A DNA stretch of 11,056 bases from Candidatus Syntropharchaeum sp. Lineage in GTDB: Archaea > Halobacteriota > Syntropharchaeia > Alkanophagales > Methanospirareceae. The stretch lies in assembly GCA_016782355.1 (NCBI GenBank), contig JADHYP010000032.1, positions 1 through 11,056 of the forward strand, given 5' to 3'. The notes below the pieces were generated by a model that worked only from the letters and a program-made list of their open reading frames with translations, did not search any database and was not told the origin of the DNA. A program made the translations under genes and the position numbers. Below are positions 1 through 6,590 of this stretch, in pieces. Within the stretch, counting starts at the first letter, position 1, and every line of letters begins with the position of its first letter.

Positions 1-2719
1 CAAGACCGACGTTCCACCTCTCGGCGCCATACACCTTAAATACTTCAGCCATCCCCAAATATCCTTTTGTAAGGAGAATATTGTCCATGCTTTCCCCTAC
101 TTTATAAAGTATTTTCTTTGTTTCCACCATCTCTACCTCTTCAGGGGCCCTTTCCAAAACATCTTTCATGCTTGAGTGCTCGGATACCCCTGAGAGCACC
201 CGCGGATCAGGTTTTTCTGTATCGAGGATATACTTCCCTACACTTTCACTTATCCATCCACCACTTAAGAAACTGTCTATTTTACTCATTGACTCCCGGA
301 AAGCATTTTTTTGATCGTTTATTCTTCGCCGAATGCTTACCGATCCATCGTTTAACTCCTTTATCCTTTCTACTCTTCTTTTATTCCTTTCTTTTTCCTT
401 CACATCTTCTTTTATTTTGTTAATCTCGTCATTAAGTCTTCTCTTTTCTTCTTCATAGTTCTCTTTTTTTAGATAAAACTCTTTCAAAATGTCACTAATT
501 TTGCTTCTCATTTCAATATCTGAATCTTCTTTATCCAATATGTTTCGCACTTCATTAATCGCACTCCTATCAAGTTCTCTTTCCATAAAGGCAATCACAT
601 TTTCAATCCCTGTAGAAATTTCACTTCCAAGCCTTCTTGAGAAAAAATCTTCGGGTATATTAACCAAGAAACTATCCCGGTCTATATGAATATTCCATCT
701 TCCGGCTCTGCTTATAGCTTCACTCTTCCTTCTATCTGCCTCCAATGCGTGATCATTTCTCTCCTCTTCATAACTTACTCCACCCAAAATCCAATTTAGG
801 AGCCTTCTTAAGGGTGTTGGTTCTTTTTTTTCAAAATATTCTTTCATTTTGTAGTGATAATGAAACATAGCAGCATCTGTAATAAACTCTCTTAATCCTG
901 TTAGCTCCCCTTCACGCATCTCAATTGTGCTGATTAGATCCCCTATTTCTCCTAGATTAAGCCTGTTTAGCCATTCATTTTCTTCTAAGGGCGATTCTAT
1001 TTGTGAACTTGAAGCATTGCTTACCTTCTCCTCTATTTTATCTCTTAACTCTCTGCTTCTAGATCCTATCTCTTTCATTCTTCTTTTCATCTGTGAAAGT
1101 TCTTTAAGAGTTTCTTGTATGTTAGCACATTTGTCCTTAGTCCACCTCATAGCTATTGATGGCAACTTTTCCACATCCTCCAACTTCTTTCCAGCAGTGG
1201 TAAGTTCATCAAGCAAATTCCTATATTCCTCCTCAAAATCCTCTAAAGTCTTCTCTAAGTCACTTATTTCGGAAGCGGTTGACTGTGCTTTAACAATCTT
1301 CATCAATACTTCCTTAACTTCATCATCCATCTCTAACCCAGAAACGAGTTTTATATTCTTGCCAAGGTCACAAAGAACACTTAATGCTCTGGGGAGGATA
1401 CTGTGGATCCTTTCGTCAACGGTATCTTTACATTCCCTTTCTTTTAAAGCTTCGTTTTTCATCCATGCGATATACTTCATCAAATCCTCGAAAGTTCTGC
1501 TCTCTGATGGCTCAGAGCGTTTTTCTTTCGCGAATTCTATGTCCTTCTTCAGTTCTGTTATCGAGCTATAGTCGAGATATCCAAAAACAGACTTTTCCCA
1601 AAGTTTTATATCTTTAAAATTCGACATGAGGTCGTCACGATCATCTCTCGTAGCTTCTCCTTCTCCGTCCCAGTCGAAGCCTCTTATAAGATTTTTCAGC
1701 TCTTCTTCACTTCTGATTACCTCTTCAAGTTTGTTAATTCCTTCTTCAACTTTACGCTTCAATCGTAGGAGTCTCTCCACATCGTATTTAATGATACAAC
1801 CACTACCCATAATAAAGGAACTGTATTTTCCCATTGTATCCTCTATATGAGCATCGTGGGCACGCGCATGATAGAAACTGGCTAATAGATAAGCGAACAC
1901 CTGGTCAAATTGCTCCACATCTCGAGTAATAGTTGTCCCATCGTACTTTGTCGGCTGAAGAGACGATAATATCGTGTAGTTAAAAGGCAACAAATTATTT
2001 AATCTTGCATATTCCAGTTCGGATAACGCATTATAGGCATTAAACTTCTCTGGTGGATGTTCAGATATAGTGGGAAGAATGGCAAAAAGCGTAACGTCTA
2101 AGGCTTGACTTTTTATACGCTCAGCAATATCGAAGAACATACCTGAGCCTGTACCTCCACCCAATCCAACAATAATCGCCACATTCCTGTTTACAACTTT
2201 GAGGAAATCAAATATATCTCGCTCACTTATGGCTTTGTAAAGCACCGCTTTCGATATTGCTCTCCTTCTGTGCGTCCCTCCTCTAAAATCTTCTTCTATA
2301 TTTGCATCAATTTCTTTGAGAACGTCAAAGTGTATATCTTTCTCTGGATCCTCAAGCCACCAAATATCAGCGTATTGTCTTTTTACAGCATTCCTCACAG
2401 GCTCTCTTGTTAGGTCTGATGGTTTAAAAACAGTTACTTCTTCTCCTGTTAGGCAAATTACTCTGATAGATACATTCCCTACACCTCGACTTTCTCCACG
2501 AATCCTTTTGATTTCCTCTTCTATTTTTTGTGTCCTTTTCCTGTCACCATCTAACTCACCCGTTGCAGTATCAATTACGTACACGTCGAGTGTTTTTCCG
2601 CTCTCTAAATAATGATTCACAAACCACTCCTGTTCCAGCGTTTTAAATACAATTTCCTTCCCTGCACCACCTGCTCCAATCAATACCAACCCATCTGGAA
2701 GCCTAACTTTTTCTCCCAT
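1..2719 (-). CDS. Tubulin-superfamily (Tubulin_2-like) GTPase with long coiled coils, partial
   Basis: The frame is open without a stop from the ATG at 2719 to the window edge, giving 906 codons and no C-terminus. Residues 14-20 (IGAGGAG) form an N-terminal glycine loop. Residues 185-193 (GLGGGTGSG) are the tubulin/FtsZ signature that contacts the nucleotide phosphates. The start is supported by GGAGG about 8-12 bases upstream, inside the preceding gene, which overlaps by 17 bases. The GTPase-like part covers about 1-313 and is larger than the FtsZ core. Beyond it lie charged heptad-like helices at about 314-346, 387-430, 480-575 and 715-800, then a less charged region to 906. A canonical T7 NxDxxD is not evident; D313 in IIKYDVERL is the nearest candidate. 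The arrangement fits the poorly studied Pfam Tubulin_2 group better than FtsZ, CetZ or TubZ. Polymerisation and a cytoskeletal role are inferred. It is AT-rich and very rich in Lys, Glu and Arg. Confidence 0.82.
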   Translation of the reverse strand, partial: MGEKVRLPDGLVLIGAGGAGKEIVFKTLEQEWFVNHYLESGKTLDVYVIDTATGELDGDRKRTQKIEEEIKRIRGESRGVGNVSIRVICLTGEEVTVFKPSDLTREPVRNAVKRQYADIWWLEDPEKDIHFDVLKEIDANIEEDFRGGTHRRRAISKAVLYKAISERDIFDFLKVVNRNVAIIVGLGGGTGSGMFFDIAERIKSQALDVTLFAILPTISEHPPEKFNAYNALSELEYARLNNLLPFNYTILSSLQPTKYDGTTITRDVEQFDQVFAYLLASFYHARAHDAHIEDTMGKYSSFIMGSGCIIKYDVERLLRLKRKVEEGINKLEEVIRSEEELKNLIRGFDWDGEGEATRDDRDDLMSNFKDIKLWEKSVFGYLDYSSITELKKDIEFAKEKRSEPSESRTFEDLMKYIAWMKNEALKERECKDTVDERIHSILPRALSVLCDLGKNIKLVSGLEMDDEVKEVLMKIVKAQSTASEISDLEKTLEDFEEEYRNLLDELTTAGKKLEDVEKLPSIAMRWTKDKCANIQETLKELSQMKRRMKEIGSRSRELRDKIEEKVSNASSSQIESPLEENEWLNRLNLGEIGDLISTIEMREGELTGLREFITDAAMFHYHYKMKEYFEKKEPTPLRRLLNWILGGVSYEEERNDHALEADRRKSEAISRAGRWNIHIDRDSFLVNIPEDFFSRRLGSEISTGIENVIAFMERELDRSAINEVRNILDKEDSDIEMRSKISDILKEFYLKKENYEEEKRRLNDEINKIKEDVKEKERNKRRVERIKELNDGSVSIRRRINDQKNAFRESMSKIDSFLSGGWISESVGKYILDTEKPDPRVLSGVSEHSSMKDVLERAPEEVEMVETKKILYKVGESMDNILLTKGYLGMAEVFKVYGAERWNVGL

Positions 2720-2984
2720 TTTTCCTTCCTCCTTTCTTTCCCTTTCTATATCCTATTACAAAAGAGAAAAAGCATGATACTATTGCACCAACTACACAAT
2801 ATAGTAAAGTAGTTTTAAAAACATCTCGGGGTTCAGGAATCTTAGCAAGTTCATCTGCCAAGATGCTCGCTTCCTCAACTAAACCTTTTTCAAAAAATAA
2901 ATCTTTAGTGAATATTTTTAACGGGTCAAGCTTATTCCACTCTATCTTTTTCAGCTTCTTATCGAATTCGTCTATATCTGGCAC
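2703..2984 (-). CDS. C-terminal membrane-anchor part of split surface protein (93 codons)
   Basis: As read, this frame opens with a GTG one base after the stop of the upstream frame. It encodes a charged stretch (residues 4-56), one transmembrane helix at about 59-79 (TTLLYCVVGAIVSCFFSFVI) and a very basic tail (RKGKKGGRKNGRKS). Topology by the positive-inside rule puts the tail in the cytoplasm. There is no clear ribosome binding site for the GTG. The frame stays sensible upstream of it (GHEVFTVN) for about 12 codons until a TAG, which is what a frameshift inside one gene would leave. I therefore read it as the C-terminus of the protein that begins at 3510, with a full length of about 268 residues. 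Its last codons contain the ribosome binding site of the tubulin-like gene, which overlaps by 17 bases. If it is truly independent, it would be a small C-tail-anchored protein. Confidence 0.6.
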   Translation of the reverse strand: MPDIDEFDKKLKKIEWNKLDPLKIFTKDLFFEKGLVEEASILADELAKIPEPRDVFKTTLLYCVVGAIVSCFFSFVIGYRKGKKGGRKNGRKS

Positions 2985-2985
2985 A

Positions 2986-3510
2986 TTAACGGTAAATACT
3001 TCGTGCCCCTGGAGAACCTTCTACTTCACCTCCCGCATCCACTTGTTTAATTTCAAAATATTTATATGGACCTGGATTGTATTTAACGATTTTTAATCCA
3101 TCAGCTCTTTTATCCACCTTTACTTCATTTGCGGAAGGTGCTCTTCCAATTATCTGAACTTGTATCTCTTTTTGTTGTGGAGCGGGAATTTCAAAGGATT
3201 TTTCATCCACTCTTTTATTTAGGTCAGGAAGTACATAAAATGGATTTATGCCATCTCGTGCTAAGTGTGTTTCAAAAGACAAGTTACATTTATCATCGTA
3301 ATCTGAAATTGTCAGAGTGAGTGACACAGGTTCCCCCTCAGAGAGGGGGCTTTTTACTTCCTCGCTAACTTTTACTTCGAGCGCATTTGCGCTTTCTAAA
3401 GAAACGAATAATAGAATGAATATGGCTATAACTAAAAATACATGAGGCCTCCTGAATGCAGAAGTCCCCACAAGTTTTTGTTTGTGCATCATTTTTACAT
3501 GCTTTATCAC
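2986..3510 (-). CDS. Secreted/ectodomain part of split membrane protein, signal peptide
   Basis: A positively charged N-region, a hydrophobic core at residues 24-38 (VFLVIAIFILLFVSL) and a likely cleavage after ANA-43 make a signal peptide. The mature part, residues 44-168, alternates short beta-type stretches (EVKVSEEV, PVSLTLTISDYDD, EIQVQIIGRAP), suggesting an immunoglobulin-like or similar beta-sandwich domain outside the cell; no family is recognised. The frame ends abruptly (after SPG comes ARSIYR, then stop) next to a G4 run. Removing one G continues into HEVFTVNVPD and then the membrane anchor at 2703-2984, so the annotated stop is probably a frameshift product. The start is uncertain: GTG at 3510, or the tandem ATGs at 3492 and 3489, which leave a more typical signal peptide. 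It is the first gene of the tubulin-like operon, behind the promoter at 3541-3560. Confidence 0.65.
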   Translation of the reverse strand: MIKHVKMMHKQKLVGTSAFRRPHVFLVIAIFILLFVSLESANALEVKVSEEVKSPLSEGEPVSLTLTISDYDDKCNLSFETHLARDGINPFYVLPDLNKRVDEKSFEIPAPQQKEIQVQIIGRAPSANEVKVDKRADGLKIVKYNPGPYKYFEIKQVDAGGEVEGSPGARSIYR

Positions 3511-3540
3511 ATAAGTTAATCACTCATAAGTTTCAGTTTC

Positions 3541-3560
3541 ACATTATATAAGCTTTTCTA
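3541..3560 (-). promoter_or_regulatory. Archaeal BRE/TATA promoter of the membrane-protein/tubulin operon
   Basis: Read on the minus strand this is GAAAAGC followed by TTATATAA (3551-3544), a good purine-rich BRE plus TATA box. Transcription would begin about 25 bases on, near 3522. That leaves a leader of about 12 bases to the GTG at 3510 or about 30 bases to the ATG at 3492. The assignment rests on motif and position only. Confidence 0.6.
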
Positions 3561-3678
3561 TTTTTTTCTCTGCCGTTTAATCCCTGTGGAAGTTGCTATT
3601 CGATCATATTGTATAGACTGCGGAGCATAAACATCTTAAAGTCGGAAATTCAGGTTTTAAAACTTTCGAATTATTATT

Positions 3679-4002
3679 TCACTTAACTGCAACACCCACG
3701 GCACGTTTTATCAGCCGTCCTATTTCGTCAATCTCTTTTACCATCGGTCCTTTTTTGTCCGGGACTTCAACGATAATGGGTATTACGCTGCGTTTCTTCG
3801 CGTTTATCTCCCTTATCTTATCTCTGTTCTTAGCTTCGGCTGCAAATCGCTCGTTTATTATTATGATGGCAACCTCCTCTCTTGCCAATTTATCTAACAC
3901 ACGGGCAACGTCTTCTCCCCCATCTGAATATTCATACACTTCTTTTACGCCCGCAAGCCTGAACCCCGTAGCAGTCACCGGGTCGCCAATTACCGCAATC
4001 AT
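3679..4002 (-). CDS. atpF: A-type ATP synthase subunit F
   Basis: This 107-residue protein begins MIAVIGDPVTATGFRLAG, the characteristic opening of archaeal/V-type subunit F. It has the EEVAIIIINERFAAE strand-helix and the late VIPIIVEVPDKKGP segment of that family, and the length is normal. Subunit F sits in the central rotor stalk and interacts with D and the A3B3 head; it is cytoplasmic and peripheral to the membrane. The ATG at 4002 has AAGG about seven bases upstream. The gene lies 23 bases after subunit E and is the last gene of the H-E-F set. In typical archaeal operons subunit C precedes F, and A, B and D follow it. Here the next gene downstream is an unrelated operon with its own promoter. 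Confidence 0.92.
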   Translation of the reverse strand: MIAVIGDPVTATGFRLAGVKEVYEYSDGGEDVARVLDKLAREEVAIIIINERFAAEAKNRDKIREINAKKRSVIPIIVEVPDKKGPMVKEIDEIGRLIKRAVGVAVK

Positions 4003-4025
4003 TTTTAAACCTTTTCTTAATATCT

Positions 4026-4691
4026 TTATAAAGAAAGCGATATAAAAAGAGTTTTCACTATATCTTCTCGTAAACTGGCGGAAAGCCGTGCCATTCGCTG
4101 CTCAAACGTATTATTCACCTCGACTTTACCTTCTTTTCCCCTTACTATAACGCCTCCTGCCGACTTTATCCGTTCACCTGATAGCGATAAACGAACATTC
4201 ACACCACTATCCTGGTTTATTTCATCGGATATTTTTTTTAGCATCTTCGGGTTCACAAAAGAAGCATCTTCCTCGCTAATTATCACTTCCAGTTCATCGC
4301 TTGCACTACTCCCGGCGATTATACTCATTGTCGCATCCTTTATCAAACCAGCCATGATACGGGAATACGAGTTACCTTTGAAACCCGCGGTTTTTACTTC
4401 TTTTAGTCGGTTCATTGCTTCCTCTAACGCTTTCGCTATCATCTCTTCCTCGGCAGCCCATCCAAGCTTTCTCGCATTTAATCGAGCGGCTCTAACTATT
4501 CGCTCCTTCTCCTCAACTCCTTTTCTCTCCTCAGCCTCAATAAACCGCTTCTTTTGAACTTCTATCTCTTCCCTCACTTCTTCTACCTTCTTCTTTGCGT
4601 TCTCTTTCGCTTCGCTCATTATTTTCTCGCATTCTACGTTTGCTTCGTCCTTTATCTTCCCCACTATCTCTTTCGCACCCAAACGAATCAC
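4026..4691 (-). CDS. atpE: A-type ATP synthase subunit E (peripheral stalk)
   Basis: The protein has 221 residues. A long charged N-terminal helix at about 8-75 (KIKDEANVECEKIMSEAKEN and following) leads to a C-terminal globular part with GGVIVRGKEGKVEVNNTFEQR at about 175-195 (G-G-V-x-V near 174, then the N-T-F-E-x-R motif). This is diagnostic of V/A-type subunit E. E pairs with H to form the peripheral stalk that holds the catalytic head still during rotation. The start is GTG at 4691, with GAAAGG about eight bases upstream. The usual family end, close to LREDIVKTLF, is followed by an extra ISLSL encoded in purine/pyrimidine-rich DNA that resembles the local intergenic repeats, so the tail may be repeat-derived. 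The gene is separated from H by an 89-base palindromic spacer. Confidence 0.93.
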   Translation of the reverse strand: MIRLGAKEIVGKIKDEANVECEKIMSEAKENAKKKVEEVREEIEVQKKRFIEAEERKGVEEKERIVRAARLNARKLGWAAEEEMIAKALEEAMNRLKEVKTAGFKGNSYSRIMAGLIKDATMSIIAGSSASDELEVIISEEDASFVNPKMLKKISDEINQDSGVNVRLSLSGERIKSAGGVIVRGKEGKVEVNNTFEQRMARLSASLREDIVKTLFISLSL

Positions 4692-4708
4692 CTCAAACCT
4701 TTCTTTAT

Positions 4709-4752
4709 GTGGGGCTCCGCCCCACGACCCCGCAAGCCCTTGTAAAGGGCTT
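4709..4752. repeat. Double palindrome between the ATPase H and E genes
   Basis: Two perfect hairpins lie side by side. GTGGGGCTCCGCCCCAC (4709-4725) has a 7-bp stem and 3-base loop. AAGCCCTTGTAAAGGGCTT (4734-4752) has an 8-bp stem and 3-base loop. A core, AAAGCTTTACCAAAGAA (4758-4774), follows and recurs at 5686-5703. The structure looks like a REP- or MITE-like dispersed palindromic element. It could also act as an intercistronic RNA structure that tunes the ratio of H to E or protects the mRNA. No open frame runs through it. Confidence 0.7.
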
Positions 4753-4780
4753 AAAAGAAAGCTTTACCAAAGAAAAAAGA

Positions 4781-5098
4781 TTAAACAAGCCCTAAAATCT
4801 TTTCTAACGCCACGTTTACCGCACTGTCGAGATTCGATTCCGCGTTTGCTTTCCGCTTCTCCGCTTCTGTCTCCGCATTTTTCATTATCTCTTCCTCTAC
4901 CTCCGCACCTCCCTTTGCATATTTATCTAAAATCTGCACTGCTAAGCTCTTTTCATCCTCACGTGCCTGCTCCTTTAGCCGCGTTACTTCATCCGCCGCA
5001 TCTTTGAGTATTTTCGCAGCGCTTTCCTTTCCCTTCTCTATTAACTTCCTGCCTTCCTCTTCCCTTTCTCTTATTAACTTAAGCGCTTCTACTGCCAT
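4781..5098 (-). CDS. ahaH: A-type ATP synthase subunit H
   Basis: This 105-residue, almost wholly helical, Lys/Glu/Ala-rich protein (EALKLIREREEEGRKLIEKG, then A-x3-A heptads) matches the short archaeal subunit H, the coiled-coil partner of E in the peripheral stalk. Length and composition are typical. The ATG at 5098 has AGAGGAA five bases upstream, a strong ribosome binding site. It is the first gene of the minus-strand ATPase set, behind a TATA-like box at 5134-5141. In methanogen operons it is normally followed by I and K; here it is followed directly by the palindromic spacer and E. Other short coiled-coil proteins can look similar, so the identification leans partly on E and F being next to it. 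Confidence 0.85.
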   Translation of the reverse strand: MAVEALKLIREREEEGRKLIEKGKESAAKILKDAADEVTRLKEQAREDEKSLAVQILDKYAKGGAEVEEEIMKNAETEAEKRKANAESNLDSAVNVALEKILGLV

Positions 5099-5125
5099 TG
5101 TATTCCTCTATAATGGACTGTCTTT

Positions 5126-5145
5126 ATTATGCTTTTATAAATTAG
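5126..5145. promoter_or_regulatory. Shared TATA-like element between divergent atpH and mobB
   Basis: TTTATAAA at 5134-5141 is self-complementary and lies in the 96-base gap between divergent genes. On the minus strand it would place transcription near 5113, about 15 bases before the atpH start. On the plus strand it would place it near 5165, about 30 bases before mobB. A second AT-rich block at 5151-5170 could be the true mobB box. Confidence 0.5.
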
Positions 5146-5194
5146 ATGTGATTTTATTATTTTATTAATTAAGCGAAGTCCGGGATGAAAAAGC

Positions 5195-5650
5195 ATGAAA
5201 GTCATATCCATAATAGGCGAGAAGAAGTCAGGGAAAACATCTCTTATCCAGTATTTGATTGCATATCTGAAGGAATACGGTAAAGTAGGATGCATAAAAC
5301 ACGCCCATGAGTTGGATCTGGATGCTTCAAAAGATACAGACCGTTTTTTTAACGCCGGAGCTGAAGTTGTCATAGGAACTTCGGAGGAAAAGACGGTAAA
5401 AATTTGCGGTGGTAAAAATTTGAAGGAGTTGATAGAAGAAATAGCGGATTCAGGTGTTGATTTCGTGCTCGTTGAAGGCTTTAAGAGCAGTAACTTACCG
5501 AAGATAGCACTGAACGACTTCTCAGACGAAGAAGTCAATAACATAGTAAAGAGGATAGATTTTAGAGGCAAGATGAGTGAAGAAATGATAACGGAGATAG
5601 TTCAACTCATTCTTTCCCTGGAAGATTACAAAACCTTTCTTTCCCTATAA
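5195..5650 (+). CDS. mobB: Molybdopterin-guanine dinucleotide biosynthesis protein B (MobB)
   Basis: The P-loop GEKKSGKTS at residues 8-16, the segment CIKHAHELDLDASKDTDRF (33-51) followed by NAGAEVV, and LVEGFK at 92-97 are the MobB hallmarks. MobB is a small P-loop nucleotide-binding protein that assists MobA in attaching GMP to molybdopterin, supplying molybdenum or tungsten enzymes such as formylmethanofuran or formate dehydrogenases; it is cytoplasmic. The 151-residue length is close to the family norm of about 160. The ATG at 5195 is the only in-frame start; a GGGATGA eight to fourteen bases upstream is a weak ribosome binding site. The last residues (KTFLSL) are encoded in CTTTCTTT-rich DNA that merges into the repeat spacer downstream, so the original C-terminus may have been altered by that element. 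No mobA or moa gene is next to it. Confidence 0.9.
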   Translation: MKVISIIGEKKSGKTSLIQYLIAYLKEYGKVGCIKHAHELDLDASKDTDRFFNAGAEVVIGTSEEKTVKICGGKNLKELIEEIADSGVDFVLVEGFKSSNLPKIALNDFSDEEVNNIVKRIDFRGKMSEEMITEIVQLILSLEDYKTFLSL

Positions 5651-5765
5651 GTTTTTCTTTTAGCACAAACCTTTTCTTAGAAAGAAAAGCTTTACCAAAA
5701 GAATATACTCTTTCTTAGTACAGGTTCTTTCTTTAGAAAGAAAGTGTTTTCTAAAAAGAAAAAGT
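5630..5765. repeat. Purine/pyrimidine palindromic repeat spacer
   Basis: The stretch alternates A- and C/T-rich blocks with two clear hairpins: CTTTTCTTAGAAAGAAAAG (5671-5689) and CTTTCTTTAGAAAGAAAG (5727-5744). It holds AAAGCTTTACCAAAAGAA (5686-5703), nearly identical to 4758-4774 in the ATPase spacer. It also holds AAACCTTTTCTTA (5667-5679), which occurs exactly at 4007-4019 between subunits E and F. It appears to be a dispersed intergenic element. The element begins inside the end of mobB and runs up to the start of the next gene. It may also act as a terminator for mobB. Confidence 0.65.
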
Positions 5766-5767
5766 GT

Positions 5768-6562
5768 ATGAAAGCGAAAATAAGCTTTTCCTCGGTAGAT
5801 GCGACCAGCAACCCTACGGAATGGATGTATAGATTGGAAGATGCAGGTTTTCAGGGCTGGGAGATAGTGGGCGAAGGTATGCAGAAGGTGGAAGGGGAAT
5901 TCAAAGTGCGGGTGAGGGAAATATACGAAACAACGAATCTCGTTCTTTCCTTACACGCACCGCTTTCTGATATTAACATAGCGAGCGTAAACGAGAGGAT
6001 ATGGGAAGAGAGCATAAGGCAGATAAAAGAGTGTATAGAGAATACATACGAGTTCATTGCAGATATATGCGTGGTGCATCCGGGCGTTTTCTCGCCATTG
6101 TCCATACAGATGCCGGAGAAGGCGATTCAGAAGGCGATTGAAGGTCTAACCACGCTTTCCGGATTCGCTGAGGAACGTGGATTACGAATAGCGGTAGAGA
6201 ATCTTCCGTCTTCAAATATGCTGGTAGGACGGTATCCCGATGAACTCATTCAAATAGTGCGAGGTGTGAATATGGATAATCTGGGGTTATGCCTTGACGT
6301 GGCGCATGCGAATACGACAAAAACGCTGGATGAATTCTTGACTATCAAGGCGAAGGCAGAGGATATGGAGATAATACATATACATACGAGCGATAACTTC
6401 GGAGCGGATGATTTGCATTTGCCATTGGGGAAAGGGAATCTGGATTGGAAGAAGGTGTTAAACGGGATTAATGATTATGAAGGGCTAATGGTAATGGAGT
6501 TATACACAATAGAGGGCGGGATAGAGAGTTTGGAGTTTATCCGAAAACGTTGTTTAAAATGA
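5768..6562 (+). CDS. Sugar phosphate isomerase/epimerase, xylose-isomerase-like TIM barrel
   Basis: The protein has 264 residues. In order are SLHAPLSD (61-68), VVHPGVFSP (102-110), IAVENLP (141-147), LCLDVAHAN (174-182), IIHIHTSDN (202-210) followed by HLPLGKG, and LMVMELYT (240-247). These strand-end motifs with E144, D177, H180, H206 and E244 are the metal ligands expected of the AP_endonuc_2 (PF01261) family, so an active metal-dependent barrel is likely. The family covers sugar isomerases, epimerases and endonuclease IV; the overall look favours the isomerase/epimerase side, substrate unknown. I start it at the ATG at 5768. An in-frame GTG at 5744 would only add MFSKKKKC read from the repeat hairpin. 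There is no clear ribosome binding site. The stop at 6562 is 28 bases before the accessory cassette. Confidence 0.85.
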   Translation: MKAKISFSSVDATSNPTEWMYRLEDAGFQGWEIVGEGMQKVEGEFKVRVREIYETTNLVLSLHAPLSDINIASVNERIWEESIRQIKECIENTYEFIADICVVHPGVFSPLSIQMPEKAIQKAIEGLTTLSGFAEERGLRIAVENLPSSNMLVGRYPDELIQIVRGVNMDNLGLCLDVAHANTTKTLDEFLTIKAKAEDMEIIHIHTSDNFGADDLHLPLGKGNLDWKKVLNGINDYEGLMVMELYTIEGGIESLEFIRKRCLK

Positions 6563-6590
6563 GCAAAAGAGGTAATGGGGATAAAGAAGT

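Noticed and set aside
118-2812. Several plus-strand frames of 66-214 codons opposite the tubulin-like gene
   Set aside because: They are Ser/Leu/Phe-rich mirror images of the long Lys/Glu-rich minus-strand gene, with no ribosome binding sites or recognisable motifs.
2984-3015. Programmed +1 frameshifting in the membrane protein gene
   Set aside because: No slippery heptamer with a rare codon or stop at the shift site and no stimulatory structure were apparent; an indel in a G4 run is simpler.
5744-5767. Upstream GTG start for the TIM-barrel gene
   Set aside because: It would add MFSKKKKC read from the repeat hairpin; the ATG at 5768 gives a normal barrel start.
5651-5767. CRISPR array in the repeat-rich spacer
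   Set aside because: The palindromic blocks differ in sequence and spacing, and there are no regular direct repeats with unique spacers.
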